A stretch of DNA of 40,732 nucleotides, taken from the NCBI GenBank assembly GCA_002500605.1, contig DLRR01000004.1, positions 14,728 to 55,459 of the forward strand, in the 5' to 3' direction. This DNA comes from Nitrospinaceae bacterium UBA7883 (GTDB lineage Bacteria; Nitrospinota_A; UBA7883). Shown here in pieces: positions 25,052 through 32,975 of the stretch. How positions within the stretch are numbered: the stretch's first letter is position 1; every line of letters starts with the position of its first letter. A model generated the notes under the pieces. It did no database searches and had not been told where the DNA came from. It saw only the letters and a list, made by a program, of their open reading frames with translations. The position numbers and the translations under genes were made by a program.

Positions 25052-25201
25052 ATCTACTCCTATTGATTAAGTTGCGTTGCACCATTCAGCTAAATTACTT
25101 AGTAAATCAATATTGCCCAGATTGCAGTATTACACTCTATTTGAGTAAATTGATCTCTTATCAGTGGGTACTGCTAGCTGAGCCTTATTTGAGAGAACAA
25201 C

Positions 25202-26323
25202 CTATGTTTTAGGCTTTTTTTTCACATTTGATTGTGTAAATGGTTTGTCGACGATAATGGCATCACACATGTTGCCACGTATGCTCACTTTCACTTTCGC
25301 TCCAACCTGACAATGCTCAGTGTTCACAAAACCCAATGCTATAGGTTTATTCAACGTTGGGCTCATTGTACCACTAGTTACCTCGCCAACCAGTTCTGAG
25401 CCAACCATAATTGGATGCCCTTGGCGAGCAATATTTCTACCTACGGTTTCAACCGCCACCAACTTTCTTTTAACTCCATGCCGATACTGGTTTACTAAAA
25501 CCTCACAACCAATAAAACCCTCTTCCTTCTCCAGGGTAACCAACCACCCAAGGCCTGCCTCATACGGAGTAATGTCGTCGTTCAGCTCATGCCCGTACAG
25601 CGGAAAACACATTTCCTGGCGCAAAACATCTCTAGCTCCTAGGCCAACTGGAACCAGGCCTAAATTCTTACCTCTGTTATTGATTAACTTCCAAAGTGCT
25701 GGAGTTTCCCTCCATTCGCAAAAGATTTCAAAACCGTCCTCGCCAGTATAACCAGTGCGAGACAAAATAACCGAATATCCTCCTAACGAGCAAATAACAA
25801 ACTGATAGTATTCAAGCTTACTCAAATCAGTTTTTGTCGTTTTCATCAAAAGAGCCTCAGCATTAGGACCTTGCACGGAAAGCATACCAAAATGGTGAGT
25901 TAAATCTTTCACCTCCACTTCTGGAAAATGCAAAGCTTGGTTTGCAAGCCAGCTAACAGCCCTTTGTGTGTTGGTGGCATTTAAGCAAAGAAAATATCTT
26001 TCAACACCTACCCGGTAAATTAGAAAGTCATCTAGTATACCGCCATCATCATTTAGCAAGGTCGTATATTGCACTCTACCCTCTTCCAAAGCAGTAACGT
26101 CATTTGAAGTGGTGTATTGTAAAAGTTCCAATGCATTCCGGCCATAGACCTGTACTTCGCCCATGTGTGAGATATCAAACACACCTACTCTTTCTCTAAC
26201 AGCTCTAGCTTCATCCATTATAGATTTATAACTGAGAGGCAAGAGCCATCCGTGGAACTCAATCAGTTTGCCAGCGAGATCAACATGAGTCTGATATAAC
26301 GGCGTTTTAATTAGTGATGGCAT
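25202..26323 (-). CDS. gcvT: Glycine cleavage system T protein (aminomethyltransferase)
   Basis: Moves the methylene group from aminomethyl-lipoyl-GcvH to tetrahydrofolate, giving 5,10-methylene-THF and ammonia. Family stretches are PLYQTHVDLAGKLIEFHGW, VGVFDISHMGEVQVYG, GGILDDFLIYRV, SRTGYTGEDGFEIFCE, GLGARDVLRQEMCFPLYGHEL and GEVTSGTMSPTL. The frame opens to 26359, but the ATG at 26323 (MPSLIKTPLYQ) has AAAGGA upstream and matches the usual N-terminus, giving 373 residues. First gene of the gcv operon, with a promoter at 26383-26411. I see no glycine riboswitch in the short leader. Confidence 0.95.
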   Translation of the reverse strand: MPSLIKTPLYQTHVDLAGKLIEFHGWLLPLSYKSIMDEARAVRERVGVFDISHMGEVQVYGRNALELLQYTTSNDVTALEEGRVQYTTLLNDDGGILDDFLIYRVGVERYFLCLNATNTQRAVSWLANQALHFPEVEVKDLTHHFGMLSVQGPNAEALLMKTTKTDLSKLEYYQFVICSLGGYSVILSRTGYTGEDGFEIFCEWRETPALWKLINNRGKNLGLVPVGLGARDVLRQEMCFPLYGHELNDDITPYEAGLGWLVTLEKEEGFIGCEVLVNQYRHGVKRKLVAVETVGRNIARQGHPIMVGSELVGEVTSGTMSPTLNKPIALGFVNTEHCQVGAKVKVSIRGNMCDAIIVDKPFTQSNVKKKPKT

Positions 26324-26382
26324 TATAGTAATATCCTTTGATACCTCTACCCAAAGCATGGACTTTATGATTACTCAAACTT

Positions 26383-26411
26383 ATAATAAAAATAAACTAT
26401 AGACGACTCAA
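26383..26411 (-). promoter_or_regulatory. Promoter for the gcv operon
   Basis: Minus-strand TTGAGT (plus 26406-26411) and TATTAT (26383-26388) are separated by 17 bp. The predicted leader before the gcvT ATG is about 50 nt, too short for a glycine riboswitch. The DUF721 gene starts about 50 bp away in the opposite direction. Confidence 0.5.
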
Positions 26412-26463
26412 AAGCAACCAACCACTTAGAGGCTTGGCTGCTATCATAAGACTGCGGTTAGTT

Positions 26464-26988
26464 ATGAAAGAAAATGATGGTTTCTCACGTAGAAAGTACA
26501 AACGACTCACTCAAGTTGGATTGCCACTAGAAAGCATGCTTAAGGCAATCAGGCAAACAAATGTTTTACTGATTGCAAAAATTATAGACGATTGGGAAAA
26601 TATAGTCGGTCAGAGACTTTCAAAAGTATCCGCTCCGCAGTTGCTATCAAAAAGAACTTTAAAAATAGGAGTCAGCCAACCAGTTTGGGTAGATGCAATG
26701 CTGTACCATAAAGCAGATATACTAAAAAAAATTAACGATCTATTTGCTAGTCCGATTGCAGATGATATAAGAATTGCATTTCAACCAAACTTTTCCTCGT
26801 TAAAAGAGAACAACTCATTAAAAAAACCACACTCAAATACAAGTTATCAGGAGCTTAAACTTACTAAATCTGAAATTTATTCTATTGAAGCGATGATATC
26901 AGACGTACCGGACTTACAATTACGTTCTACTATTAAACGGGTTATTCTTAAGGACTACTTGGCTAAGAAAAAGAGACCAAGCGAATGA
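26464..26988 (+). CDS. DUF721 (DciA-like) protein
   Basis: A protein of about 174 residues with an N-terminal DUF721 domain: LESMLKAIRQTNVLLIAKIIDDWENIVG, then LSKVSAPQLLSKRTLKIGVSQPVW and the LYHKADILKKIN end. The domain is shared with DciA, the ancestral loader of the replicative helicase DnaB in many bacteria. The C-terminal part is charged and not conserved. The start is uncertain: ATG at 26464, or a TTG at 26434 whose Shine-Dalgarno is too close. It overlaps the TPR lipoprotein by 4 bp, so the two are translationally coupled. The DciA assignment is reasonable but based on the domain only. Confidence 0.7.
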   Translation: MKENDGFSRRKYKRLTQVGLPLESMLKAIRQTNVLLIAKIIDDWENIVGQRLSKVSAPQLLSKRTLKIGVSQPVWVDAMLYHKADILKKINDLFASPIADDIRIAFQPNFSSLKENNSLKKPHSNTSYQELKLTKSEIYSIEAMISDVPDLQLRSTIKRVILKDYLAKKKRPSE

Positions 26989-28754
26989 TTATAAACAGAA
27001 AAAATCTCTTAATATTATCACTGTTGTCCGTAATAGTGTCCTGTACTCCTGCAGCATTCTATGACAAGGGAAAATCCAGTTTAGTGAAACGGGACCAAAA
27101 TAAAATAAATCAGTCCACTCCTGACCATTCAGTAGCCTATTATTACTATACCCTTGGTATGCTTTTGGAAAAAAAAGCTAAGTACAACGAAGCGATAATA
27201 AACTATCAGATGGCAATAGATTCAGACTCATCGCTTTTACAGGCTTATGCTCGATCAGCAAAACTTTTGTTACGCACTGGAAAAGCTGCAGAGGCAATGG
27301 TGGTTGCAAATGCTGCCTTAACAGTTAATTCTAATTTTATTGATGCTTTAAACATTACTGCTGGTGTTTACTCTAGTCGGGGCGATAAAATCAATGCTAT
27401 CAAAACGTACAGAAAGCTTGTGGATTTGAATCCAAAGGCAAAAAATACGAGGCTTTTGTTAGCTTTAGCTTTCTACAAGGCTGGTAAAATGGGCAAAGCC
27501 GCCAATACTTTAGACAGTCTTCGAAAAGACTTTCCTAAAGATATCCTGAGCCACCACTATAAAGGCAGGGTATTCATTCATGAAAAAAAATGGAACCTTG
27601 CCATCAAAGAGTTTTACGACTTAGTTAAAGCACAACCTGACTTTACCCCTGCCCAACTCAACCTTGGTTGGTTATATGAGGTTAAAGGAAGTCATAAAAA
27701 GGCCCTTCAAGTATACAATCGTTTGTCAAAAAATAATCCATTGATTTTACACTTTGTAGAACGTGTAAAAAAAACCATAGCTGCCAGCAAAGAAGAAAAG
27801 AAAAAAGCTGGAACTTTACTGGCGGAAAGACCGCCCGAAGACATGGATATTAACATGCGTTTTGCCCTAACATACATGCAACTTGCCGATAGAACTGGAA
27901 ACATAGAAAACTATAATAGATCCTTAGAGTTTCTCCAACTCTATCGAGTTCATAGCCCTGATGATAAACAAGCACTATTTTATGTAGCCAATGTTTTTGA
28001 ACGCCTAGGTCTTTTTAACTTAGCTGTTGAAACCTGGAAAGAGCTTGCTAAAACCGACAGCACTAAAGCCAGAGATATGTATTGGAAAATTGCTGAAATC
28101 TACGAAAAAATTGGCAAAACAGAAGAGGGGCTCAAGTACGCCATAAAAGCCATAGAATTAGGACCTAACGAGCCAGAGATACATTACTTCACAGGAGTGC
28201 TATATAACAGGGTTAACAAAAACTACCTGGCAGAGAAGTCATTATTAAGAGCTGTTGAGCTAAAGCCGGCGGACGAAAAATATTTTTTCTATCTCGGAGT
28301 GGTTTATGAAAAACTTGGAAAATTTGACGAGTGCATCTCTGCAATGAAGAAGGCCATAGAGCTAAAGCCTGACCATGCAAACGCACTCAATTATCTCGGG
28401 TACATCTATGCTGAACAAGACGAAAACCTTGTTGAGGCTGAAAAATATCTTTTAGCTGCACTTTCTTTAGAGCCTAACAACGGGTACTTTATAGATTCTT
28501 TAGGATGGATATATTACAAACAGAAAAAACATAGCAAAGCACTTTATTGGGTTTTGACAGCTGTTCGGCATATTCCACCAGACCCAACCGTTCTTGAACA
28601 CCTAGGAGATATTTACACTTCGCTAAACAATCCTTTTGAAGCAGTTAAAGCATACGAGGGATCGCTTAAAGCAGCAGAACCAAACGGAGATAAACAAAAG
28701 CGTAATTCCATCCTAAAAAAGCTTAACAAGGTTAGAAAACAATCTTTGCAATAA
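26985..28754 (+). CDS. TPR-repeat lipoprotein
   Basis: A 589-residue lipoprotein with signal peptide and lipobox VIVSC (C20), followed by many tetratricopeptide repeats spanning most of the protein. Examples are YYYTLGMLLEKKAKYNEAI, then AYARSAKLLLRTGKAAEAM, then YFFYLGVVYEKLGKFDECI and ALNYLGYIYAEQDENLVEA. A linker of about 30 residues near residue 270 breaks the array into two blocks. Such proteins scaffold envelope complexes; no specific partner can be named. It overlaps the DUF721 gene (ATGA) and is followed 15 bp later by a LolB-like lipoprotein. In Deltaproteobacteria similar TPR proteins often precede lolB-like genes, which fits. Confidence 0.85.
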   Translation: MIINRKNLLILSLLSVIVSCTPAAFYDKGKSSLVKRDQNKINQSTPDHSVAYYYYTLGMLLEKKAKYNEAIINYQMAIDSDSSLLQAYARSAKLLLRTGKAAEAMVVANAALTVNSNFIDALNITAGVYSSRGDKINAIKTYRKLVDLNPKAKNTRLLLALAFYKAGKMGKAANTLDSLRKDFPKDILSHHYKGRVFIHEKKWNLAIKEFYDLVKAQPDFTPAQLNLGWLYEVKGSHKKALQVYNRLSKNNPLILHFVERVKKTIAASKEEKKKAGTLLAERPPEDMDINMRFALTYMQLADRTGNIENYNRSLEFLQLYRVHSPDDKQALFYVANVFERLGLFNLAVETWKELAKTDSTKARDMYWKIAEIYEKIGKTEEGLKYAIKAIELGPNEPEIHYFTGVLYNRVNKNYLAEKSLLRAVELKPADEKYFFYLGVVYEKLGKFDECISAMKKAIELKPDHANALNYLGYIYAEQDENLVEAEKYLLAALSLEPNNGYFIDSLGWIYYKQKKHSKALYWVLTAVRHIPPDPTVLEHLGDIYTSLNNPFEAVKAYEGSLKAAEPNGDKQKRNSILKKLNKVRKQSLQ

Positions 28755-28769
28755 TAAAGCTACATTTCA

Positions 28770-29480
28770 ATGTCAAGAATCCTAACAATTTTCCTGTTCA
28801 TTGCATTAAATTCGTGCGCCACTGGCTGGCAATACACTAAAGTACCTCTTGACTCTATCAAATTCGAAAAATTAGAAAACCTCGATTCTGTTAAAGCTGT
28901 CGGCAATCTAAGGATGGAAGGCACGTTTGGAAAGTTTTCTGGAACAATTTTATTAGCGACAAAAGGATCTATGTTCCGTTTGGAAATTTTTCATAAAATA
29001 GGTAAGGTTGTTTTAGCCGTAGTTGGCAACAGCAAAAAAATAGTAGCAATTAATTTCAATGACGGTCAGAAAAAAATTTATTTGGACAAAAAGATTCCTC
29101 TTTTTGGATCGATCAGCATCCCAGTTGAGTTAATACAGTCACTTGTCACGGGAAAAGTACCACCACTTGGAACAATAAAAAGGGCTTGGAAACAAAATGA
29201 AATGATAATAGTGCAGGTAGAAAACCCCAACATAAAATTAATTTTTAACAAAAGCCTAAAAAATATCCAATTTTTCGATAAATATAGTGACAAAGTTGAA
29301 ATACTGCTAAACCCACAATTCGTAGGCAATGTGGGCGAACATGTCAGGTCAGTGGAAATCAGGTTTAAAAGTGGTAAGGCTTGGATTGATTGGTTTCGAG
29401 TTGCGACCTCTCAATTGTTACCAGATGATTATTTCGAATATGACAAAATGTTTGAGATGGATAGCGTGCTAGCAAATTAA
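28770..29480 (+). CDS. Outer-membrane lipoprotein, LolB/DUF4292-like
   Basis: A 236-residue predicted lipoprotein with signal peptide and Cys16 in ALNSC. The mature part is a beta-rich domain (VKAVGNLRMEGTFGKFSGTILLATKGSMFRLEIFHKIGK in pattern) as in LolB and DUF4292 proteins, where strands form a hydrophobic cavity. LolB receives lipoproteins from LolA at the outer membrane. The position after a TPR lipoprotein supports the call, but identity to LolB is only fold-level, so the role is inferred. Confidence 0.6.
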   Translation: MSRILTIFLFIALNSCATGWQYTKVPLDSIKFEKLENLDSVKAVGNLRMEGTFGKFSGTILLATKGSMFRLEIFHKIGKVVLAVVGNSKKIVAINFNDGQKKIYLDKKIPLFGSISIPVELIQSLVTGKVPPLGTIKRAWKQNEMIIVQVENPNIKLIFNKSLKNIQFFDKYSDKVEILLNPQFVGNVGEHVRSVEIRFKSGKAWIDWFRVATSQLLPDDYFEYDKMFEMDSVLAN

Positions 29481-29592
29481 CAAAGCTTAGATTATTGACA
29501 AGTAAAAACTATTAACTGACCTGGACTAACAGCTGCAGCCCCAGTTTTACGTGCATATTGTAAACCATCTATTATCTCGTCATATCAAACTA

Positions 29593-30357
29593 CTAAATTT
29601 GGAGTTTCAAGCCATCGAAAGCCATGAAAACGTTTTTTGGGAGTATCTTTAATGTTTTGGAATATCCTAGATTATGATTTACATGAGTAATAAATGCTTT
29701 TTGGGGACATATTTCATCGATGGCTTCAAGAGCTCTTTCCAATGTAAAGTGGGTCGAATGCCTTGGCATGCCAAGAGCACCGATAATCAAAGTATCCAAA
29801 TTTCTCAATTTTCTCTTGGAGTCGTTTGGTATTAAAGAACAGTCAGTAATATAGGCGGTATCACGAAATCTGTACCCAAATATCGGGAGATTGCCGTGCA
29901 TCACGCTAATCGGAATCATATCCACACCTCCAATACAAATCGGACCGTCTATTGGGATCAGCTCCAAATTTGGTTTACCACCGCCCTCCAGTGGGGCTTC
30001 ATCAAAAATATAATTAAACATTTTTCGTATTTTGTCCAAACTATCCTTAGGTCCATAACATGGCAAGGAGTGTTTTTGAATATAATTATAACTGCGTAGC
30101 TCATCTATACCATGGATATGATCAGCATGGTGGTGAGTATAGAAAATTGCATCTAGTCTAGCTATTCCAGCCCGCAATGCCTGTTGACGTAAATCTGTGG
30201 AAGTATCTATCAAGATACTCTTACCTACAACATTCAAATATACTGAAGATCGCAGCCTCTTATCCTTTGGATCGCTAGACTTGCACACCATACAATTGCA
30301 GCCAATGTTTGGTACTCCCGTGGACGTACCAGTTCCCAGAAATGTTAATTCATCCAT
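29593..30357 (-). CDS. Metallo-beta-lactamase-fold hydrolase, PhnP-like
   Basis: A 254-residue MBL-fold phosphodiesterase. FLGTGTSTGVPNIGCNC is the start of the fold, followed by an MVCKSSDPKDKRLRSS stretch with extra cysteines as in PhnP. The metal motif is THHHADHIHG with H75, H77, D79 and H80. Further ligands are in VMHG, TDCS and THVNHN near the C-terminus. PhnP cleaves cyclic ribose phosphate in phosphonate breakdown, but no phn genes are here, so the substrate is unknown. The start is ATG at 30357; a TTG three codons earlier (30366) is possible. It is divergent from eno. Confidence 0.88.
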   Translation of the reverse strand: MDELTFLGTGTSTGVPNIGCNCMVCKSSDPKDKRLRSSVYLNVVGKSILIDTSTDLRQQALRAGIARLDAIFYTHHHADHIHGIDELRSYNYIQKHSLPCYGPKDSLDKIRKMFNYIFDEAPLEGGGKPNLELIPIDGPICIGGVDMIPISVMHGNLPIFGYRFRDTAYITDCSLIPNDSKRKLRNLDTLIIGALGMPRHSTHFTLERALEAIDEICPQKAFITHVNHNLGYSKTLKILPKNVFMAFDGLKLQI

Positions 30358-30504
30358 ATTCGCCAATCCAGTTTCGCCAACTCAATCCAAATAAGTGATT
30401 TTCCCCTGTATAAAAATACTCAAGAATGGATATGAACCGTTATTATTATTTGCAAGTTTTTTCCTCAATCTATAGAATTAACTATCTTTAAGTGTATATA
30501 ATAC

Positions 30505-30544
30505 TTGATATTGTTACACTTTGAACTATACATGATAAATCATG
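30505..30544 (+). promoter_or_regulatory. eno promoter with a dyad at the transcription start
   Basis: TTGATA (30505-30510) and TATACA (30527-30532) with a 16-bp spacer. CATGAT-AA-ATCATG (30531-30544) is a perfect dyad overlapping the end of the -10 and the predicted start, a position typical of repressor operators. Boxes match consensus at about 4/6 each. Confidence 0.4.
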
Positions 30545-30581
30545 AATTTTGCGCTCAGATCTAATTATAGGAATAAGCAAA

Positions 30582-31865
30582 ATGAGCGAGATAGTTGGAA
30601 TTTTCGGTAGGCAAATATTTGATTCTCGAGGTAATCCGACCATAGAGGTGGATGCGGCCTTGGAAAGTGGTGCCTTTGGCAGAGCAGCTGTCCCATCAGG
30701 GGCGTCTACTGGGTCTCGTGAAGCGTTGGAGTTAAGAGACGGAATAAAAAGTAAGTTTTTTGGCAAGGGTGTAAGCAAAGCTATAGCAAACATCAACACA
30801 AAAATAGCACCAAGTCTTTTGGGTCAGGAGGGATCTGACCAGGCCATCATTGACAAACACATGATCGATATGGATGGAACAAAGAATAAAAAGATGCTTG
30901 GAGCAAACTCCATGCTTGGTGTTTCTATGGCGGTGGCAAAAGCAGCGGCTGATGAGGTTGGGCTTCCTCTCTTCCGTTATATTGGCGGAAGCAATGCTAA
31001 AGAGCTTCCCTTGCCAATGATGAACATCCTTAATGGTGGCACCCACGCTGACAATAATGTAGACATTCAAGAATTCATGATTATGCCAGTTGGTGCTAGA
31101 AGTCTTAATGAGGCCCTACTTTTTGGATCAGAAATATTCCATAGTCTTAAGTCAGAATTAAAGAAAAGAGGATTAAACACATCCGTGGGTGATGAAGGAG
31201 GGTTTGCGCCTAATCTAAGAAGCAATACCGAGGCTATAGACCTTATATTAAATGCTATAACTAAAAAGAAATATAAGCCAGGCAAAGATGTTTTACTAGC
31301 CATAGATGCTGCGGCATCGGAATTTTACATAAATGGCAAATACATTATGAAAGCTGAAGCACGCCCTAAAAAGAATACAGATGACATGATTCGTTTTTAT
31401 GAAGATCTTGTTGAACAATATCCAATTGTTTCAATAGAAGATGGCTTAGATGAGAACGACTGGAAAGGCTGGGGCACACTGACCGAAACTCTCGGTGAAA
31501 AAGTTCAACTAGTTGGTGATGATTTGTTCGTCACTAACACACAGTATCTAGAGAAAGGCATTGCTACTGGCGTAGCTAACTCCATTCTGATAAAAGTAAA
31601 TCAGATTGGGACATTGACCGAAACCCTTAATGCAGTTGAAATGGCTCAAAAAGCCAATTATACGGCAGTTATAAGCCATAGATCTGGTGAAACGGAGGAC
31701 TCTACCATAGCCGATATTGCAGTAGCTACGAACGCTGGGCAAATTAAGACTGGCTCGATGAGCCGCAGTGACCGTATGGCTAAATATAACCAGCTTCTGC
31801 GCATTGAAGAAGAACTAGGCCCTGTTGGGATTTTCAATGGAGCAAATGTTTTCTACAATTTATAG
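30582..31865 (+). CDS. eno: Enolase
   Basis: Glycolytic/gluconeogenic enzyme converting 2-phosphoglycerate to phosphoenolpyruvate. The 427-residue protein starts MSEIVGIFGRQIFDSRGNPT; the frame opens 33 nt earlier, but the ATG at 30582 has AGGA upstream and matches the family start. The flap reads VPSGASTGSREALELRD. The catalytic end has SIEDGLDENDWKGW, GDDLFVTN and SHRSGETEDSTIADIAVATNAGQIKTGS, with the active-site Lys and His. It is followed by ftsB, a very common order. Complete and normal. Confidence 0.98.
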   Translation: MSEIVGIFGRQIFDSRGNPTIEVDAALESGAFGRAAVPSGASTGSREALELRDGIKSKFFGKGVSKAIANINTKIAPSLLGQEGSDQAIIDKHMIDMDGTKNKKMLGANSMLGVSMAVAKAAADEVGLPLFRYIGGSNAKELPLPMMNILNGGTHADNNVDIQEFMIMPVGARSLNEALLFGSEIFHSLKSELKKRGLNTSVGDEGGFAPNLRSNTEAIDLILNAITKKKYKPGKDVLLAIDAAASEFYINGKYIMKAEARPKKNTDDMIRFYEDLVEQYPIVSIEDGLDENDWKGWGTLTETLGEKVQLVGDDLFVTNTQYLEKGIATGVANSILIKVNQIGTLTETLNAVEMAQKANYTAVISHRSGETEDSTIADIAVATNAGQIKTGSMSRSDRMAKYNQLLRIEEELGPVGIFNGANVFYNL

Positions 31866-32019
31866 TAACACCTGTTTAGACGGGCTACTTTGGGATAGCA
31901 AACATTTGATGCCTATTGGACACATTGTTTTACGCTTTCATTCAACCCAACAGTCTCTTAACTTAAATGGAATATAGTTTGCGTTTAACATCTGAGGCTA
32001 AACTTAATGGATACTAAAA

Positions 32020-32337
32020 TTGGCCAATAACAGAGCTGTAACAGTTTTTACGATCTCTATCATTTTTTTCATTTTAACGACTACTTTAGCTTATTACAAA
32101 GAAAATGGAATTCGTACAATGCTCGACCTTAGCACTGAAATCGAGAATATCAACTACGAAATAACCATGCTTAAACTAGAAAATAGAAAGATTGAAATGG
32201 AGAGAATGTCTCTATACCAAAAAGGTTTACATGTTGAGGCAATGGCTAGGGAAGATTTGGGCTTGGTGAAAAAAGGAGAAGTTGTTTATGAATTCATTGA
32301 AACCAATGGATTAGTGAATACAAATCAACGAAAATAG
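32020..32337 (+). CDS. ftsB: Cell division protein FtsB/DivIC family
   Basis: Bitopic septum protein, 105 residues. An N-terminal membrane helix (residues 7-25) is followed by a coiled coil (about 35-70, TEIENINYEITMLKLENRK) and a C-terminal region with AREDLGLVKKGEVVYEF, the typical FtsB end that contacts FtsL and FtsQ. The start is TTG at 32020, with TGGA upstream. Its place 154 bp after eno is the usual neighbourhood and supports the call. Confidence 0.88.
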   Translation: MANNRAVTVFTISIIFFILTTTLAYYKENGIRTMLDLSTEIENINYEITMLKLENRKIEMERMSLYQKGLHVEAMAREDLGLVKKGEVVYEFIETNGLVNTNQRK

Positions 32338-32492
32338 GGATCCTAAATAGGCTTAGCGTCCAGCAGGTAAATATTAGCTATTCGGTTTGGTTAATTTTAT
32401 TTTTTCGTTTTATCAGTCCTCCGTTTTATAGGTTCCTACATGTCACTGTTCTATAATTTGTCGTTCGCAATATCGCAATTACTGTAAATGTT

Positions 32493-32522
32493 TTGACAAT
32501 ATGACCTTCAATCTGTTAGAAG
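32493..32522 (+). promoter_or_regulatory. Promoter for rpsO-pnp
   Basis: A perfect TTGACA (32493-32498) with TAGAAG (32517-32522) after 18 bp. The predicted leader is about 37 nt before rpsO. Upstream lies a CGCAAT-AT-CGCAAT tandem repeat near 32466-32479. Confidence 0.5.
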
Positions 32523-32565
32523 TATCCGGTTACCCGTGATAAAAGGAGAAAGAGGAATATAAACC

Positions 32566-32835
32566 ATGGCATTGATTAGGGAGCGCAAGCAGGAAGTTAT
32601 AGGCAAATTCCGCACCAATGAAAACGACACAGGCTCGTCGGAAGTACAAATTGCCCTACTAACAGAGCAGATAACCTCACTTACGGAACATTTTAAAAGT
32701 CACAAAAAGGATTTTCACTCCCGTAGGGGCCTTCTTACAATGGTAAACCGTAGACGCAAGCTACTTGACTATGTAAAAAAGAAAGAGTTTGTTCGCTATA
32801 AAACCATTATTGAGACTTTAGGCCTCCGACGATAA
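32566..32835 (+). CDS. rpsO: 30S ribosomal protein S15
   Basis: Primary 16S rRNA-binding protein of the small subunit, 89 residues, normal length. Key stretches are TGSSEVQIALLTEQI, LTEHFKSHKKDFHSRRGLL and VNRRRKLLDYVK. AAAGGAGAAAGAGGAA precedes the ATG. It is followed by pnp, the classic rpsO-pnp order, and has its own promoter. Confidence 0.98.
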   Translation: MALIRERKQEVIGKFRTNENDTGSSEVQIALLTEQITSLTEHFKSHKKDFHSRRGLLTMVNRRRKLLDYVKKKEFVRYKTIIETLGLRR

Positions 32836-32975
32836 CGCTGCCAAAACGGGGTAATCCTTCAGTGAAAGAGCCCTTACAAACTCGCGGTCCCAATATGAAT
32901 TACCTTCACGAACTCATAAATTAGAATCTCATTACACCAAACGCACCTATTTTGTTTTAAAGGATGTATAAGAAA

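Noticed and set aside
26324..26382. Glycine riboswitch before gcvT
   Set aside because: The predicted leader is only about 50 nt and lacks the conserved glycine-riboswitch core.
29494..29585. Protein-like minus-strand stretch (reads GLQYARKTGAAAVSPGQL) downstream of the MBL-fold gene
   Set aside because: It has no start codon, a stop lies immediately upstream in frame, and I cannot name a family; possibly a gene remnant but not supportable.
32836..32975. GGTAAT...ATTACC pair between rpsO and pnp
   Set aside because: The arms are about 50 nt apart with no supporting inner structure; chance is likely. The known RNase III site of E. coli pnp cannot be recognised here.
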